NCBI GenBank assembly: GCA_015068975.1
Contig: SVJM01000005.1
Span: 1-64,000, forward strand
From: Oscillospiraceae bacterium
GTDB lineage: Bacteria > Bacillota > Clostridia > UMGS1810
Length of the DNA stretch: 64,000 nucleotides
Direction: 5' to 3'
Shown here: positions 17,674 through 27,444 of the stretch, in pieces
Layout: each line of letters begins with the position of its first letter
How positions within the stretch are numbered: position 1 is the first letter of the stretch
Program-made: the position numbers and the translations under genes
Notes under the pieces: generated by a model
Databases searched by the model: none
What the model was told of the DNA's origin: nothing
The model's input: the letters and a program-made list of their open reading frames with translations, nothing else

Positions 17674-19071
17674 ATGGAAAATATAAGAGAAGTAAAAGAA
17701 CTTTACAGAAGTAAAGAAAGTTTCGACAAACAGGAAATCGTTGTTGCAGGTTGGGTAAGAAGCATCAGAGCATCAAATGTGTTCGGCTTTATCGACTTAA
17801 ACGACGGTACATTTCTTAAAAATCTTCAGGTGGTTTTTGAAAAAGAAAAGGTTTCAAACTATGATGAGATTGCAAAGCTGAATGTTGGCTCAAGTGTATA
17901 TGTAAAGGGTGTATTGAATCTTACTCCTGATGCAAAACAGCCATTTGAAATTTCTGCTACAGAAATAGTCATCGCAGGTGAATCCACCCCTGACTATCCA
18001 TTGCAGAAAAAGAGACATTCATTTGAATACTTAAGAACAATCGCACACTTAAGACCACGTACAAACACCTTTGCGGCGGTACTTCGTATCCGTTCTATCG
18101 CAGCTTATGCTATCCACAGATTTTTCCAGGAGAGAGGATTTGTATATGTTCATACACCAATCATCACATCTTCCGATGCAGAAGGTGCAGGCGAAATGTT
18201 CAGAGTAACAACTCTTGATATGGAAAACCTTCCAAGAAATGAAGAAGGCAAAATAGATTATACAGAGGATTTCTTCGGCAAATCCACAAACCTTACTGTA
18301 TCAGGTCAGCTTGAATGTGAAACACACGCTATGGCATTCAGAAAGGTATATACCTTCGGTCCTACCTTCAGAGCAGAAAACTCAAACACACCACGTCACG
18401 CATCAGAGTTCTGGATGATCGAGCCTGAAATTGCATTTGCAGACCTTAAGGATGATATGAGACTTGCAGAAGATATGCTTAAATATATCATCTCATACTG
18501 TCTTGAAAATGCACCTGAAGAAATGGAATTCTTCAATAACTTTGTAGATAAGGGCCTTCTTGAAAGACTTAATAATATCGTAAACAGTGAATTTGGTCAC
18601 GTAACATATACAGAAGCAATCGAGCTTCTCAAATCCAGCGGAGAGAAGTTTGACTATCCTGTTGAGTGGGGTATCGACCTTCAGACAGAGCACGAAAGAT
18701 ATCTTACAGAGCAGATATTCAAAAAGCCTGTATTCGTTACTGATTATCCAAAGGATATCAAGGCATTCTATATGAAACAGAATCCTGACGGAAAGACTGT
18801 TGCTGCTATGGACTGTCTTGTACCGGGCGTAGGCGAAATCATCGGCGGAAGCCAGAGAGAAGAAGACTATGACAAGCTTACAACAAGAATGAAAGAGCTT
18901 GGTATGGATATCAAGGATTATGAATGGTATCTTGATCTTAGAAAATATGGTACTGCAAATCATGCAGGCTTTGGTCTTGGATTTGAAAGAGCTATTATGT
19001 ATATCACAGGTATGTCAAATATCCGTGATGCACAAAGCTTCCCAAGAACAGTAAACAATGCAGAATTTTAA
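17674..19071 (+). CDS. asnS: Asparaginyl-tRNA synthetase
   Basis: A class IIb aminoacyl-tRNA synthetase of 465 residues that charges tRNA-Asn. An N-terminal OB-fold anticodon-binding domain (about 1-115) precedes the class II core. Motif 2 is visible as [21 protein letters not shown], and motif 3 as [13 protein letters not shown] near the C-terminus. The insertion pattern fits AsnRS rather than AspRS. ATG 17674 is preferred: GGAGGAA precedes it, while the upstream in-frame ATG overlaps that ribosome binding site. Confidence 0.95.
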   Translation: MENIREVKELYRSKESFDKQEIVVAGWVRSIRASNVFGFIDLNDGTFLKNLQVVFEKEKVSNYDEIAKLNVGSSVYVKGVLNLTPDAKQPFEISATEIVIAGESTPDYPLQKKRHSFEYLRTIAHLRPRTNTFAAVLRIRSIAAYAIHRFFQERGFVYVHTPIITSSDAEGAGEMFRVTTLDMENLPRNEEGKIDYTEDFFGKSTNLTVSGQLECETHAMAFRKVYTFGPTFRAENSNTPRHASEFWMIEPEIAFADLKDDMRLAEDMLKYIISYCLENAPEEMEFFNNFVDKGLLERLNNIVNSEFGHVTYTEAIELLKSSGEKFDYPVEWGIDLQTEHERYLTEQIFKKPVFVTDYPKDIKAFYMKQNPDGKTVAAMDCLVPGVGEIIGGSQREEDYDKLTTRMKELGMDIKDYEWYLDLRKYGTANHAGFGLGFERAIMYITGMSNIRDAQSFPRTVNNAEF

Positions 19072-19089
19072 TTTGTAAGAGGGATATAG

Positions 19090-19914
19090 ATGAAACAGGG
19101 ATGTTTTTTATTTATATTATGGGTAATAATACTGGCAGTTGCTGTAGTAAACTCCGCCCTTAAGTTTGGCATTTTTGGTGGAGTTGCTGCATTTGTACTT
19201 CTTATGGCGCTTATAGTATTTCTGTACAGAAATTCTATCCGTGTGATAATTGCCCAGATGACCTTTGATAAGGATCACCAAAAAGGCTTTATGTGGTTTG
19301 AAAAGGCATACAAAACAGGTAAAATGAAAACCCATTCTGCACTGTTTTATGCATATCTTCTACTTCGTGACGGAAAGCTTCAACAAAGCGAAAAGATGAT
19401 CAATGACATTCTTATGGAGAGAAGAGCAGACCTTAGCCGTCAGGACTATCTCAATGCCAAACTAAATCGCGCACTTATCAAGTGGAAAGCAGCAGATATT
19501 GATGCAGCCATAGAGATGGTACAGGAAATCTATGATGAAAACTTCAGAACAACTGCTGTATATGGTGTGCTGGGATATCTTTATATTGAAAAGGGCGAAT
19601 ATGAAAAAGCCATGGAAATAAACAAAGAAGCAGTGGAATACAACAGTGATGATAATATCATTATGGATAACTACGCACTTAATTTCCTGTGTCTTGGCGA
19701 TGTAAATAAATCCCAGGAGCTTTACCTTGCACTTCTTGAAAAAGAGCCTGATTTCATTGAGCCTTATTACAATTATGGTACACTTCTTGAGAAAAGAGGA
19801 GACAAGGAAAAGGCAAGGGAATATTACAACAAAGCCCTTACTTACAGAGAAAAGTTCCTGTCTACCGTAAGCCATGAGGAAATCAGAAACAGACTTGATC
19901 AGTTGGGTGATTAA
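19090..19914 (+). CDS. Membrane-anchored TPR protein
   Basis: A 274-residue protein with two N-terminal hydrophobic segments (about 5-22 and 25-45) and a C-terminal tetratricopeptide array. At least four TPR-like helical pairs are visible, for example the YGVLGYLYIEKGEYEKAME unit near residue 160 and a final unit with YYNYGTLLEKRGDKEKARE. TPR domains bind partner proteins; here the repeats would face the cytoplasm. The stop codon abuts the start of the next gene (TAAATG), indicating coupling. Specific role unknown. Confidence 0.85.
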   Translation: MKQGCFLFILWVIILAVAVVNSALKFGIFGGVAAFVLLMALIVFLYRNSIRVIIAQMTFDKDHQKGFMWFEKAYKTGKMKTHSALFYAYLLLRDGKLQQSEKMINDILMERRADLSRQDYLNAKLNRALIKWKAADIDAAIEMVQEIYDENFRTTAVYGVLGYLYIEKGEYEKAMEINKEAVEYNSDDNIIMDNYALNFLCLGDVNKSQELYLALLEKEPDFIEPYYNYGTLLEKRGDKEKAREYYNKALTYREKFLSTVSHEEIRNRLDQLGD

Positions 19915-20643
19915 ATGATAACTCTTTATTTTGATTGCTTTTTCGGTGTATCGGGAGAGAAGATTCTTGGTGCACTAATAGACTGTGTGGGAAGCTTTGA
20001 TCTTGAGGATGCAATATTTACTGTGTCCCATGGCAAAGCGCAGTTTCACTGTACAAAGACTCTGTCAGGAGGAATCCCGGGGATAAGAGCGGAGATTGTT
20101 TCTTCAGAGGAAGAGTATGTATTTTGTGACGAAGAGATTGACACAGAGTACAAAAGAGGATATGAGCTTACAAAGGAAATCCTTTTTATGAAAGAAAATC
20201 CTACCCAAAAGGACTTTTATACATTGTTTTCTGTATTGTACATACTCTCAAAGACTGAGTATGACAAGGCTATTACATCTCCTGTATATGATGGTATGGG
20301 GGATGGCACAGAGAATAACACCCCTCACAGACAGCTTATAGATTATATGAAGCGATGTGGCATAGATATGGTGATTACCGATTCGCCTGTCTTTGTGTCC
20401 GATATGACAGGTGCAATGATTCTTTCATCCATAACAGAAGGCTGTACTCATATTCCTGATGGAGATATTGTAAAAATCGGATATGGCCTTGGATATGACA
20501 GAGATGATATATCAGATGCGCTAAGACTTGTGATTGTGTCACAGAGAGAAAGAGATGCCGCAGATGTGTTTGAAGCATCACTGGAATTCAGTGTGGAGAC
20601 AGTTGTTTCAGGCACATATTCAAACAAAGGAAAGATTGATTGA
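19915..20643 (+). CDS. Short, divergent LarC-like (nickel-insertion family) protein
   Basis: Resembles the N-terminal LarC1 half of LarC, which in Lactobacillus cyclometallates the nickel-pincer cofactor of lactate racemase. The start LYFDCFFGVSGEKILGALID matches the family's LYLDxxxGxSGDMxLGALxD, and the end KIGYGLGYDRDDISDALRL matches its GYGxGxxDxxxPNxLRL. The middle lacks the histidine-rich loop and the VHFHEVGAxDSI metal/CTP-region motif, and the whole LarC2 half is absent: 242 residues against about 400. Whether it retains any catalytic role is doubtful. It sits between a TPR gene and an rluD-like gene, overlapping the latter by TGATG, away from larA/larB. Confidence 0.65.
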   Translation: MITLYFDCFFGVSGEKILGALIDCVGSFDLEDAIFTVSHGKAQFHCTKTLSGGIPGIRAEIVSSEEEYVFCDEEIDTEYKRGYELTKEILFMKENPTQKDFYTLFSVLYILSKTEYDKAITSPVYDGMGDGTENNTPHRQLIDYMKRCGIDMVITDSPVFVSDMTGAMILSSITEGCTHIPDGDIVKIGYGLGYDRDDISDALRLVIVSQRERDAADVFEASLEFSVETVVSGTYSNKGKID

Positions 20644-21587
20644 TGAAAACCGTTACAATAAACAAAAACGACAGCGGACAGAGACTTGATAAGTTTCTTA
20701 CCAAGTATCTTAAAAATACCACCTGGGGTAATATCTACAAATATATCCGAAAAAAAAGAATAAAGGTCAACGGCAAGCGGGCTGAAATATCCTACAAGCT
20801 TTGTGAAGGTGACGTGCTTGATATGTACATAAACGATGAATGCTTTGGCGAAGAAAAGGCGACAAGCTTTCTTCATATGAAGCCTGAGCTTCAGATAGTT
20901 TATGAGGACGAAAATATCCTTCTGGTTAATAAACCACAGGGAGTAATTGTCCACGAGGATATAGAAGAAAAGACAGATACTCTTATAAATCACATCAAGG
21001 CGTACCTTTATCAGAACGGAGAATACAATCCTAAGGATGAGCATTCCTTTGCTCCGAGCCTTTGTAACAGAATAGACAGAAATACTGAAGGAATAGTAAT
21101 CGCAGCTAAGAATGCAGAGAGCCTGAAGGTGCTTAATGAAAAAATCAAGTCCAGAGAGATCAAAAAAATCTACCTTTGCCTTGTAAAAGGCTTTCCAAAA
21201 AAAGACAAAGCTACTCTGGAAGGGTATCTTTTCAAAGACTCAAAGAAAAACCAGGTCTATGTGTATGACACAGAAAGAAGCGGTGCACGAAAGATAGTCA
21301 CCCGATATACATTGATAGAGAGAAGAAAAAACACTTCACTTTTGGAAGTGGAGCTTATAACAGGAAGGACTCATCAGATAAGAGCACATCTTGCACATAT
21401 AGGTCATCCTCTTTTGGGGGATGGCAAATACGGAATAAATCAGTTCAACAAAATGCTTGGTATTAAGTATCAGGCGCTTTGTTCATACAAACTAAGGTTT
21501 GAATTTTCTGATGATAATCATCTTTCATATCTTAATGGAAGGGAAATTTCGCTTAAAACTACATCATTTATGAATGTGGATAAATAA
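20643..21587 (+). CDS. RluC/RluD-family pseudouridine synthase
   Basis: A 314-residue rRNA uridine isomerase of the RluA superfamily. It has an N-terminal S4 RNA-binding domain (about 10-65) and a catalytic domain with the essential aspartate in NRIDRNTEG (family consensus RLDxxTSG). The GRTHQIRAHLAHIGHPLLGD block is complete. Start ATG 20643 overlaps the upstream stop as TGATG. Which 23S uridine it modifies cannot be told from sequence alone. The divergence in the catalytic block (TEG for TSG) is common in Clostridia. Confidence 0.92.
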   Translation: MKTVTINKNDSGQRLDKFLTKYLKNTTWGNIYKYIRKKRIKVNGKRAEISYKLCEGDVLDMYINDECFGEEKATSFLHMKPELQIVYEDENILLVNKPQGVIVHEDIEEKTDTLINHIKAYLYQNGEYNPKDEHSFAPSLCNRIDRNTEGIVIAAKNAESLKVLNEKIKSREIKKIYLCLVKGFPKKDKATLEGYLFKDSKKNQVYVYDTERSGARKIVTRYTLIERRKNTSLLEVELITGRTHQIRAHLAHIGHPLLGDGKYGINQFNKMLGIKYQALCSYKLRFEFSDDNHLSYLNGREISLKTTSFMNVDK

Positions 21588-21602
21588 CGGAGGTGAAAAA
21601 GT

Positions 21603-22205
21603 ATGCTTTATACCGAATCTCTCTCAAAGCTTATAGATATGTTCAAAAAAATGCCAGGTATAGGACACAAATCCGCAGTGAGACTGGCATTCAATATTCT
21701 CTCCCTTGATGACAATCAGGTAGAGGATATTGTCAAAACAATTAAAAATGCAAAGGAAAAGATTTCATATTGCTCAGTCTGTCAGAATCTTACCGAGACA
21801 GATCCATGTGAAATCTGCTCAAATCACAAAAGGGATAAATCAGTTATCTGTGTTATGGAGACACCCAAGGATGTGATCGCACTGGAGAAGACCAGAGAAT
21901 ATTTCGGTCAGTATCATGTACTTCACGGTGCCATTTCTCCTATGGACAATATCGGTCCTGAAGAGCTTAAGATAAAGGAGCTTATAGCACGTATCTCATC
22001 ATCTGACGAAATAAAAGAAGTAATCCTTGCAAACAATCCAAGCATCGAAGGGGAAGCTACAGCAATGTACCTTTCAAGGCTCATTAAGCCCTTCGGAGTG
22101 AAGGTCACAAGGATAGCCTTCGGTCTTCCTATTGGCGGCGATCTTGAATATGCAGATGAAGTAACTATTACAAAGGCGCTGGAAGGCAGAAGGGAAATCC
22201 AGTAG
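21603..22205 (+). CDS. recR: Recombination mediator RecR
   Basis: RecR, with RecO, loads RecA at gaps covered by SSB. The 200-residue product has the N-terminal HhH motif ([14 protein letters not shown]), the four-cysteine zinc finger CSVC...CEIC (about 57-72), and a Toprim domain with VMETPKD. The C-terminus keeps the [15 protein letters not shown] block. Length is typical. A strong GGAGGTG precedes ATG 21603, 15 bases after the pseudouridine synthase gene. dnaX and ybaB, its usual partners, are not upstream. Confidence 0.96.
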   Translation: MLYTESLSKLIDMFKKMPGIGHKSAVRLAFNILSLDDNQVEDIVKTIKNAKEKISYCSVCQNLTETDPCEICSNHKRDKSVICVMETPKDVIALEKTREYFGQYHVLHGAISPMDNIGPEELKIKELIARISSSDEIKEVILANNPSIEGEATAMYLSRLIKPFGVKVTRIAFGLPIGGDLEYADEVTITKALEGRREIQ

Positions 22206-22229
22206 TAAATACTACACAACCAATGACAG

Positions 22230-22258
22230 TTGACAAAGTCAGGGGTTTTGTATATAAT
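22230..22258 (+). promoter_or_regulatory. Promoter of greA
   Basis: Consensus -35 TTGACA (22230-22235), 17-bp spacer and -10 TATAAT (22253-22258), about 48 bases before the greA start. It should give strong constitutive transcription of greA-lysS. Confidence 0.8.
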
Positions 22259-22305
22259 AATAAAATGTGTAATTATGCAAAACAAACCAAAAGGAGTGTT
22301 TATAA

Positions 22306-22785
22306 ATGGCAGAAAAAGAAGTAAAGCTTACCGCTGAGGGTCTTAAGAAACTTGAAGACGAGCTTGAGATGCTCAGAGTAGAAAAAAGAAAGGAAATTGC
22401 CGAAAGAATCAAAATAGCAAGAGATTTTGGTGACCTTTCCGAAAATGCCGAATACACAGCAGCAAAAGAAGAACAGGCAAAGATGGAATCAAGAATCGCA
22501 GAGATTAAAAAAATTCTCGAAAATGTTGTTGTTATCGACGAAAAGAAAAAAGGCAGAAAAAAAGTTGTTTCCATCGGTTCAACAGTTGTTGTACACGACT
22601 ATACTTTTGATGAAGATGTAACATATACAATCGTAGGCAGTATGGAATCAAACCCTGCAGAGTTTAAGATTTCTGACGAATCACCTATAGGCAAGGCTCT
22701 TCTCGGCACAAAACCCGGTGACGAACTGGAAGTAGAATGTCCGGGAGAAATCGTTAAGCTTAAAGTGCTTGAGCTTAAGAAATAA
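22306..22785 (+). CDS. greA: Transcription elongation factor GreA
   Basis: GreA inserts its coiled coil into the RNA polymerase secondary channel to rescue backtracked complexes by transcript cleavage. The 159-residue protein has the N-terminal coiled coil (about 1-75) with the acidic tip [11 protein letters not shown], followed by the FKBP-like C-terminal domain with [15 protein letters not shown]. Length and motifs are typical. AAAGGAG lies ahead of ATG. It has its own promoter and is followed by lysS, a common Firmicutes arrangement. Confidence 0.97.
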   Translation: MAEKEVKLTAEGLKKLEDELEMLRVEKRKEIAERIKIARDFGDLSENAEYTAAKEEQAKMESRIAEIKKILENVVVIDEKKKGRKKVVSIGSTVVVHDYTFDEDVTYTIVGSMESNPAEFKISDESPIGKALLGTKPGDELEVECPGEIVKLKVLELKK

Positions 22786-22849
22786 TACAAATAAATAAGA
22801 CAAAATACCGTATCATACATATTAAGATGCGGCGAAAGGATTGATACAC

Positions 22850-24412
22850 ATGGCAGAAAATAATATGCCAAATGGCACAGAAATGGAGCGCAGCGAGATT
22901 ATTCAGGTGCGTCACGATAAGCTTAATGAGCTAAAAAGTCAGGGCTTAGATCCATTTGAAGTGACTAAGTATGAAAGAACACACACTTCATCACAGATCA
23001 AGGATAACTACACAGAAGAAGACCGTGAGATCACAAAGAGAGGCTCTGAAGAAACAGAAATCATCAAAGCTAAGATTTCCTCTCTCGACGGCGAAAATGT
23101 AGTCGTAGCAGGTAGAATTATGTCCAAACGTGGAATGGGTAAGGTAGGGTTTATCCACCTTGCAGATATGGAAGGACAGATTCAGATTTTCGTAAAGAAG
23201 GATATCCTTGGCGAAGAAGAATATAATCGTTTCAAAAAGCTTGATATCGGTGATATCATCGGGGCTGAAGGGGAAGTATTTACCACACAGACAGGAGAAA
23301 TCTCCATAAGAGTAAACAAAATTACTTTACTTTCTAAGTCCCTTATGCCACTTCCTGAGAAATTCCATGGAATGACAAATACAGACTTAAGATATCGTCA
23401 GAGATATGTGGATCTTATTATGAATGCAGAAGTAAAGGATACCTTTATCAAACGTTCAAAGATTATCTCCACTATCAGAAAGTATCTTGATGGAGAAGGA
23501 TTTTTGGAAGTAGAAACACCAATGCTTGTTTCAAATGCAGGTGGTGCAGCAGCAAGACCTTTTGAAACACATTTCAATGCATTGGATGAAGATTTCAAGC
23601 TTCGTATTTCTCTTGAACTTTACTTAAAACGTCTTATCGTAGGCGGACTTGAGAGAGTATACGAAATCGGCAGAGTATTCCGTAATGAAGGACTTGACAC
23701 ACGTCACAATCCTGAGTTTACACTTATGGAGCTTTATCAGGCATATACAGATTATCATGGTATGATGGATCTTACAGAAAATCTCTACCGTCACGTTGCA
23801 CAGGAAGTACTTGGTACTACTAAGATTGTATACAACGGTATAGAAATGGATCTTGGTAAACCGTTTGAAAGAATCACAATGCTTGATGCGGTTAAGAAAT
23901 ATGCAGGAGTTGACTTCAACGAAATCAATTCCATAGAAGAAGCAAAGAAGGTTGCTGACGAACACCATGTAGAATACGAAGACCATTACAAGAAGGGCGA
24001 TATCCTCAATGCATTCTTCGAAGAATTTGTTGAAGATCATCTTATTCAGCCTACATTTGTTATGGATCATCCTATTGAGATTTCACCACTTACCAAGAAA
24101 AAACCGGGAAATCCTGATTATGTAGAAAGATTTGAATTCTTTATGAATGGTTGGGAAATGGCAAATGCTTATTCTGAGCTTAATGACCCAATCGACCAGA
24201 GAGAAAGATTCAAAGCACAGGAAGAGCTTCTCTCCCTTGGTAATGAAGAAGCAAATACAACAGACGAAGACTTTATGAACGCTCTCGAAATCGGTATGCC
24301 TCCTACAGGTGGTATCGGATTTGGTATTGACCGTATGTGTATGCTTCTTACAGATGCTCAGGCTATCAGAGATGTATTGTTGTTCCCAACAATGAAGACG
24401 CTTGATAAATAA
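22850..24412 (+). CDS. lysS: Lysyl-tRNA synthetase (class II)
   Basis: A 520-residue class IIb synthetase for tRNA-Lys. The OB-fold anticodon domain lies at about 60-170, followed by the catalytic core: motif 2 FRNEGLDTRHNPEFTLME and motif 3 GIGFGIDRMCMLLTD near the C-terminus. ATG 22850 follows AAAGGA; the frame extends three codons upstream to a TTG with a worse position. It is the last clear housekeeping gene before the AT-rich island at 24.6 kb. Confidence 0.96.
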   Translation: MAENNMPNGTEMERSEIIQVRHDKLNELKSQGLDPFEVTKYERTHTSSQIKDNYTEEDREITKRGSEETEIIKAKISSLDGENVVVAGRIMSKRGMGKVGFIHLADMEGQIQIFVKKDILGEEEYNRFKKLDIGDIIGAEGEVFTTQTGEISIRVNKITLLSKSLMPLPEKFHGMTNTDLRYRQRYVDLIMNAEVKDTFIKRSKIISTIRKYLDGEGFLEVETPMLVSNAGGAAARPFETHFNALDEDFKLRISLELYLKRLIVGGLERVYEIGRVFRNEGLDTRHNPEFTLMELYQAYTDYHGMMDLTENLYRHVAQEVLGTTKIVYNGIEMDLGKPFERITMLDAVKKYAGVDFNEINSIEEAKKVADEHHVEYEDHYKKGDILNAFFEEFVEDHLIQPTFVMDHPIEISPLTKKKPGNPDYVERFEFFMNGWEMANAYSELNDPIDQRERFKAQEELLSLGNEEANTTDEDFMNALEIGMPPTGGIGFGIDRMCMLLTDAQAIRDVLLFPTMKTLDK

Positions 24413-24617
24413 AACACCGCGTTTTCAAGGGTTTACGGGTAACAGAAACTAAAATTTACCCACATTTTACCCATTTTAACAAATTGAAAACCGACTATAT
24501 GACACAAATTAGACCCCATCATTGCGTATTGCAAAGGTGGGGTTAATTTATCATTATAATACTATAGAAATAACTTTATATTTGTGGTACAATATTACAT
24601 AGAGGTGAAATCGTTAT
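24413..24617 (+). other. Junction between lysS and the accessory island
   Basis: Non-coding. A repeated TTTACCCAC / TTTTACCCATTTTA tract at 24461-24478 resembles sequence often found near tyrosine-recombinase attachment sites, but no integrase gene or matching second copy was found in the window, so this is only a suggestion. A hairpin at 24513-24544 (ACCCCATCATTGC with GCAAAGGTGGGGTT) may terminate lysS, though the T-run is poor. Base composition becomes visibly more AT-rich from here. Confidence 0.4.
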
Positions 24618-24941
24618 ATGCTTTTTCCAAAACAAGATGAATGCATAAATAAAATAATTGAATTCCTCCCCCAAAACACAATAAATTATATTTTTCTCAT
24701 TGGTTCATTTGCTAAAAATGAAAACAATGAAAATTCTGATATTGATTTATTGGTTGTTTCAGATGTATTTAAAACTATTAATGGATATTTGCGCCAAAAA
24801 ATTATCAAAACAACTTTTGATGAAGTACAACAAAAATTTGATATAATATGCTTGACTAATGAAGAGTTTAACAGATATAAGCAGAGTAATGCTTACAACG
24901 ATGAATACTTAAGACTAATTTTTAGAGGTGACACTTTATGA
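24618..24941 (+). CDS. Minimal nucleotidyltransferase (MNT-type, antitoxin-like)
   Basis: A 107-residue Pol-beta-superfamily minimal nucleotidyltransferase. The core motif IGSFAKN (Gly29-Ser30) is followed by SDIDLLVVSD (Asp41 and Asp43), and a third acidic residue, Asp75 in KFDII, completes the predicted metal-binding triad. Proteins of this size are commonly the antitoxin of HEPN-MNT modules, where MNT AMPylates the toxin. Its stop overlaps the next gene's start by four bases. AGAGGTGA precedes ATG 24618. The partner here is much larger than a HEPN toxin, which makes the pairing unusual. Confidence 0.8.
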   Translation: MLFPKQDECINKIIEFLPQNTINYIFLIGSFAKNENNENSDIDLLVVSDVFKTINGYLRQKIIKTTFDEVQQKFDIICLTNEEFNRYKQSNAYNDEYLRLIFRGDTL

Positions 24942-26362
24942 AAAATGACTTAATTAATAATGTCAATAAACTAATAACAAAAGCTGAATTTTTGTTAAAG
25001 CAAAAAAGTTCGTATAATACTCGCAGAGAATTGAGCGAAACATATTTATCGCTAAATATTTTACATAAAAATTTTAATCTAGAACCTATTTCAAAAACTG
25101 CATTGGAATATCTAATGAATAGAATTGTTCAAAAAATTTGCTACGAATACTATTTTCAATTCTATATGGGGTTTTATTACTTACCCCAAAAGGTTTTTGA
25201 CAAAGAAGCAGAAGAATTGTCTAATGGGATTTTTCAAGCGAATATCAATATTTCTTGTTTTAGATGCTTGATTCACGCAAGTGATATGATAAACATTTCT
25301 TTGGATACATCAACTAATACTTACTTTTTTACTAGAGGAGACAAGATAACTACAGCGATTAAAAATTTTATGTCACATCCCTTTGATTTTGATGTTTCGT
25401 CAATGGTTTATTTAGCATTAAATTACTATCAAGCACTATGTGAATATGAAAACTGTTCAGATACAACATATAAACATCATTTGCCTGAGTTAAAACAGGA
25501 GTATGAAGCATTATTTGATTTAATGATAAAAAATGATACTTTTTGTGATGCCATAAAAACAAACAATCAGTTATTAGGTTTTTGGTGTTCAATCGTCCCC
25601 GATAAACTTATCTTAGAATACACTCCTAGCATATCATCAAGGGTATTCAATACAAGATCTCGCTGGATTTTGTACTCTTATTTTGGCACTAATACAGATA
25701 GTGCCAATAGAACTTTTGAGGATATGTACGATAAAGTATTAGAGCAGCCAATAGAAAATACGATAGATACATCTCTAATTGTAAGATTGCTATGTCTTTC
25801 GTTAATATACAAAAATGATATTGATATTACAGAATTTGAGCTAATTCATATACAGTCCGATAATGAAAAATGTGTGCAATATCCATTAAGTCACTTTTTT
25901 AAAAATTATAATAACTTATCCCAACATGATTGTACAGATGAGGATTTAGATGCACTAATGTTACTAGATGATTCAGCATTGCGACATAAAGTGGCTGCGT
26001 GTATGCAAAATGTTGATGGGAACGAACTTGAGAGACAAATATCAAAACCTCATGGAGCTCTTGAGATTTCTGATTTGGATATAAAATTCTTTGAAGAAAG
26101 TCAGCTAAAATATTTGTGTATGCCATTTAAAACTGGGCGTGAAATCTCACGGACTATGGATGAATCATATATGTATCAATTGCTAAAACCATTTTCTCAT
26201 TTTGGAGATAACTGTTTTGTAGTTTTAATTACAGCAAGAAAATGTAGTCAAGGTTTAGAAACTTATATTCAACGAATGAGCATTAAACAACCTTCTTGGA
26301 GAATAGATGTCATACAACATGAACAGCTTTGTAAACTGTTAAAGGCCAATTCCCAAATATAA
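24938..26362 (+). CDS. Unknown 474-residue partner of the nucleotidyltransferase
   Basis: Not recognised. The first ~370 residues look largely helical, without a signal peptide or clear membrane span. The last ~95 residues alternate predicted strands and helices: LKYLCMPFKTG, then CFVVLITARKC, then WRIDVIQHEQLCKLL. That pattern is reminiscent of a restriction-endonuclease-like or other alpha/beta effector fold, but I cannot identify a D...ExK motif with certainty. The start overlaps the MNT gene (ATGA type), so the two are surely translated together. An effector or toxin held in check by the MNT protein is the leading guess. Codon use is AT-rich like its neighbours. Confidence 0.7.
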   Translation: MKNDLINNVNKLITKAEFLLKQKSSYNTRRELSETYLSLNILHKNFNLEPISKTALEYLMNRIVQKICYEYYFQFYMGFYYLPQKVFDKEAEELSNGIFQANINISCFRCLIHASDMINISLDTSTNTYFFTRGDKITTAIKNFMSHPFDFDVSSMVYLALNYYQALCEYENCSDTTYKHHLPELKQEYEALFDLMIKNDTFCDAIKTNNQLLGFWCSIVPDKLILEYTPSISSRVFNTRSRWILYSYFGTNTDSANRTFEDMYDKVLEQPIENTIDTSLIVRLLCLSLIYKNDIDITEFELIHIQSDNEKCVQYPLSHFFKNYNNLSQHDCTDEDLDALMLLDDSALRHKVAACMQNVDGNELERQISKPHGALEISDLDIKFFEESQLKYLCMPFKTGREISRTMDESYMYQLLKPFSHFGDNCFVVLITARKCSQGLETYIQRMSIKQPSWRIDVIQHEQLCKLLKANSQI

Positions 26363-26433
26363 TGACAACTCTATATTGGCTATGCTGTAATCGTAATTAT
26401 TTAAAATTGGTTTATATAAGAAGGTGATATCAT

Positions 26434-27378
26434 ATGAAGTATAAAAGCAGCGTTATTTGCCCCACTAGTTGGGAAATAGAAATGGATTTAATACAAAATA
26501 TGAAAGACCAGTTAAAAGAACGCTTGACTAAAGCCGGGATAAAAACTGTTTCAGATAACCCTTTATATGACTTTTTCAATTTTAAAAAGCGATATATTGC
26601 TCCAAAACCAAGAATAATAAAAAAATCAAAAGAATTTATTTGTCCTACTGGATATGAATTGGCACTTGATGAAATAGAAGAAAAAATTCTTAACGGTAGT
26701 AATTTGAGTCCATATTTAAGCAAGGAAATAAAAGATGCCGGATATAATGATGATATTTTAAACGATTGGAATATCCATCATTTACACTTATCAAGAAGAA
26801 TGGGAAAAGACGGATTTGTTCAGCGTAGCAACTATCAATTATTCATCTTTATTACAGATGATATCTGTCATCTAATACAAATATATCCACACAACAAACC
26901 GCATCTATACTCTACACAAGAAATGATAAAAATTATTGATAAAAACTGGCCTGACTTGTTAAAAAGGAACTTGATAAAAGGAGATTTAACGGTCTCAGTA
27001 AATGATGCAGAATATGATGAATTAAGAAAAGCTCATATTACAACCTTCGTACAGACCGAACCAAACAGAATATTTGGTGTAATTGGTGGCGGATACATGA
27101 GCAATGGATACTCTCAATCAGCATTGTCTGCAAGTGACTTTTGGCACAATATCTGCCGTAAAATCGAAAAAGATATCATTAACCAGTCTATTTCTTGGAT
27201 AATAGACGCAATATATCAAGTTAGAGATAAATGCAACTGTAATTTAAAAATAAAACTTTTATTTTTTAAAACTGAGAATGATGTAGTTCTTTTTGAAACA
27301 ACAAATAATGTAATAATTGAAATAAATTATACCGAAGGTTACATCAGGGTTTGTGATCCTATGGAATTTTTCCGTTAG
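26434..27378 (+). CDS. Unknown protein with WNIHHLHL motif
   Basis: A 314-residue protein I cannot name. It has a paired CPT motif (VICPTSWE near residue 8 and FICPTGYE near residue 70) and a histidine-rich WNIHHLHLSRRMGKDGFVQRS segment near residue 110, followed by a stretch of strands (YQLFIFITDD, CHLIQIYPHNKP). The histidine cluster with a following Asp/Arg looks like a possible metal or nuclease site, but that is inference. There is no signal peptide. AGAAGGTGA precedes the ATG. It lies 71 bases after the previous gene and 66 before the KAP NTPase, in the same direction, so it is likely part of the same unit. Confidence 0.7.
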   Translation: MKYKSSVICPTSWEIEMDLIQNMKDQLKERLTKAGIKTVSDNPLYDFFNFKKRYIAPKPRIIKKSKEFICPTGYELALDEIEEKILNGSNLSPYLSKEIKDAGYNDDILNDWNIHHLHLSRRMGKDGFVQRSNYQLFIFITDDICHLIQIYPHNKPHLYSTQEMIKIIDKNWPDLLKRNLIKGDLTVSVNDAEYDELRKAHITTFVQTEPNRIFGVIGGGYMSNGYSQSALSASDFWHNICRKIEKDIINQSISWIIDAIYQVRDKCNCNLKIKLLFFKTENDVVLFETTNNVIIEINYTEGYIRVCDPMEFFR

Positions 27379-27444
27379 ATATAAGAACAATTAGTTATAG
27401 TAGTATTTTACATATAAAAAACCAATGAAAAGGGAGTGAAACAA

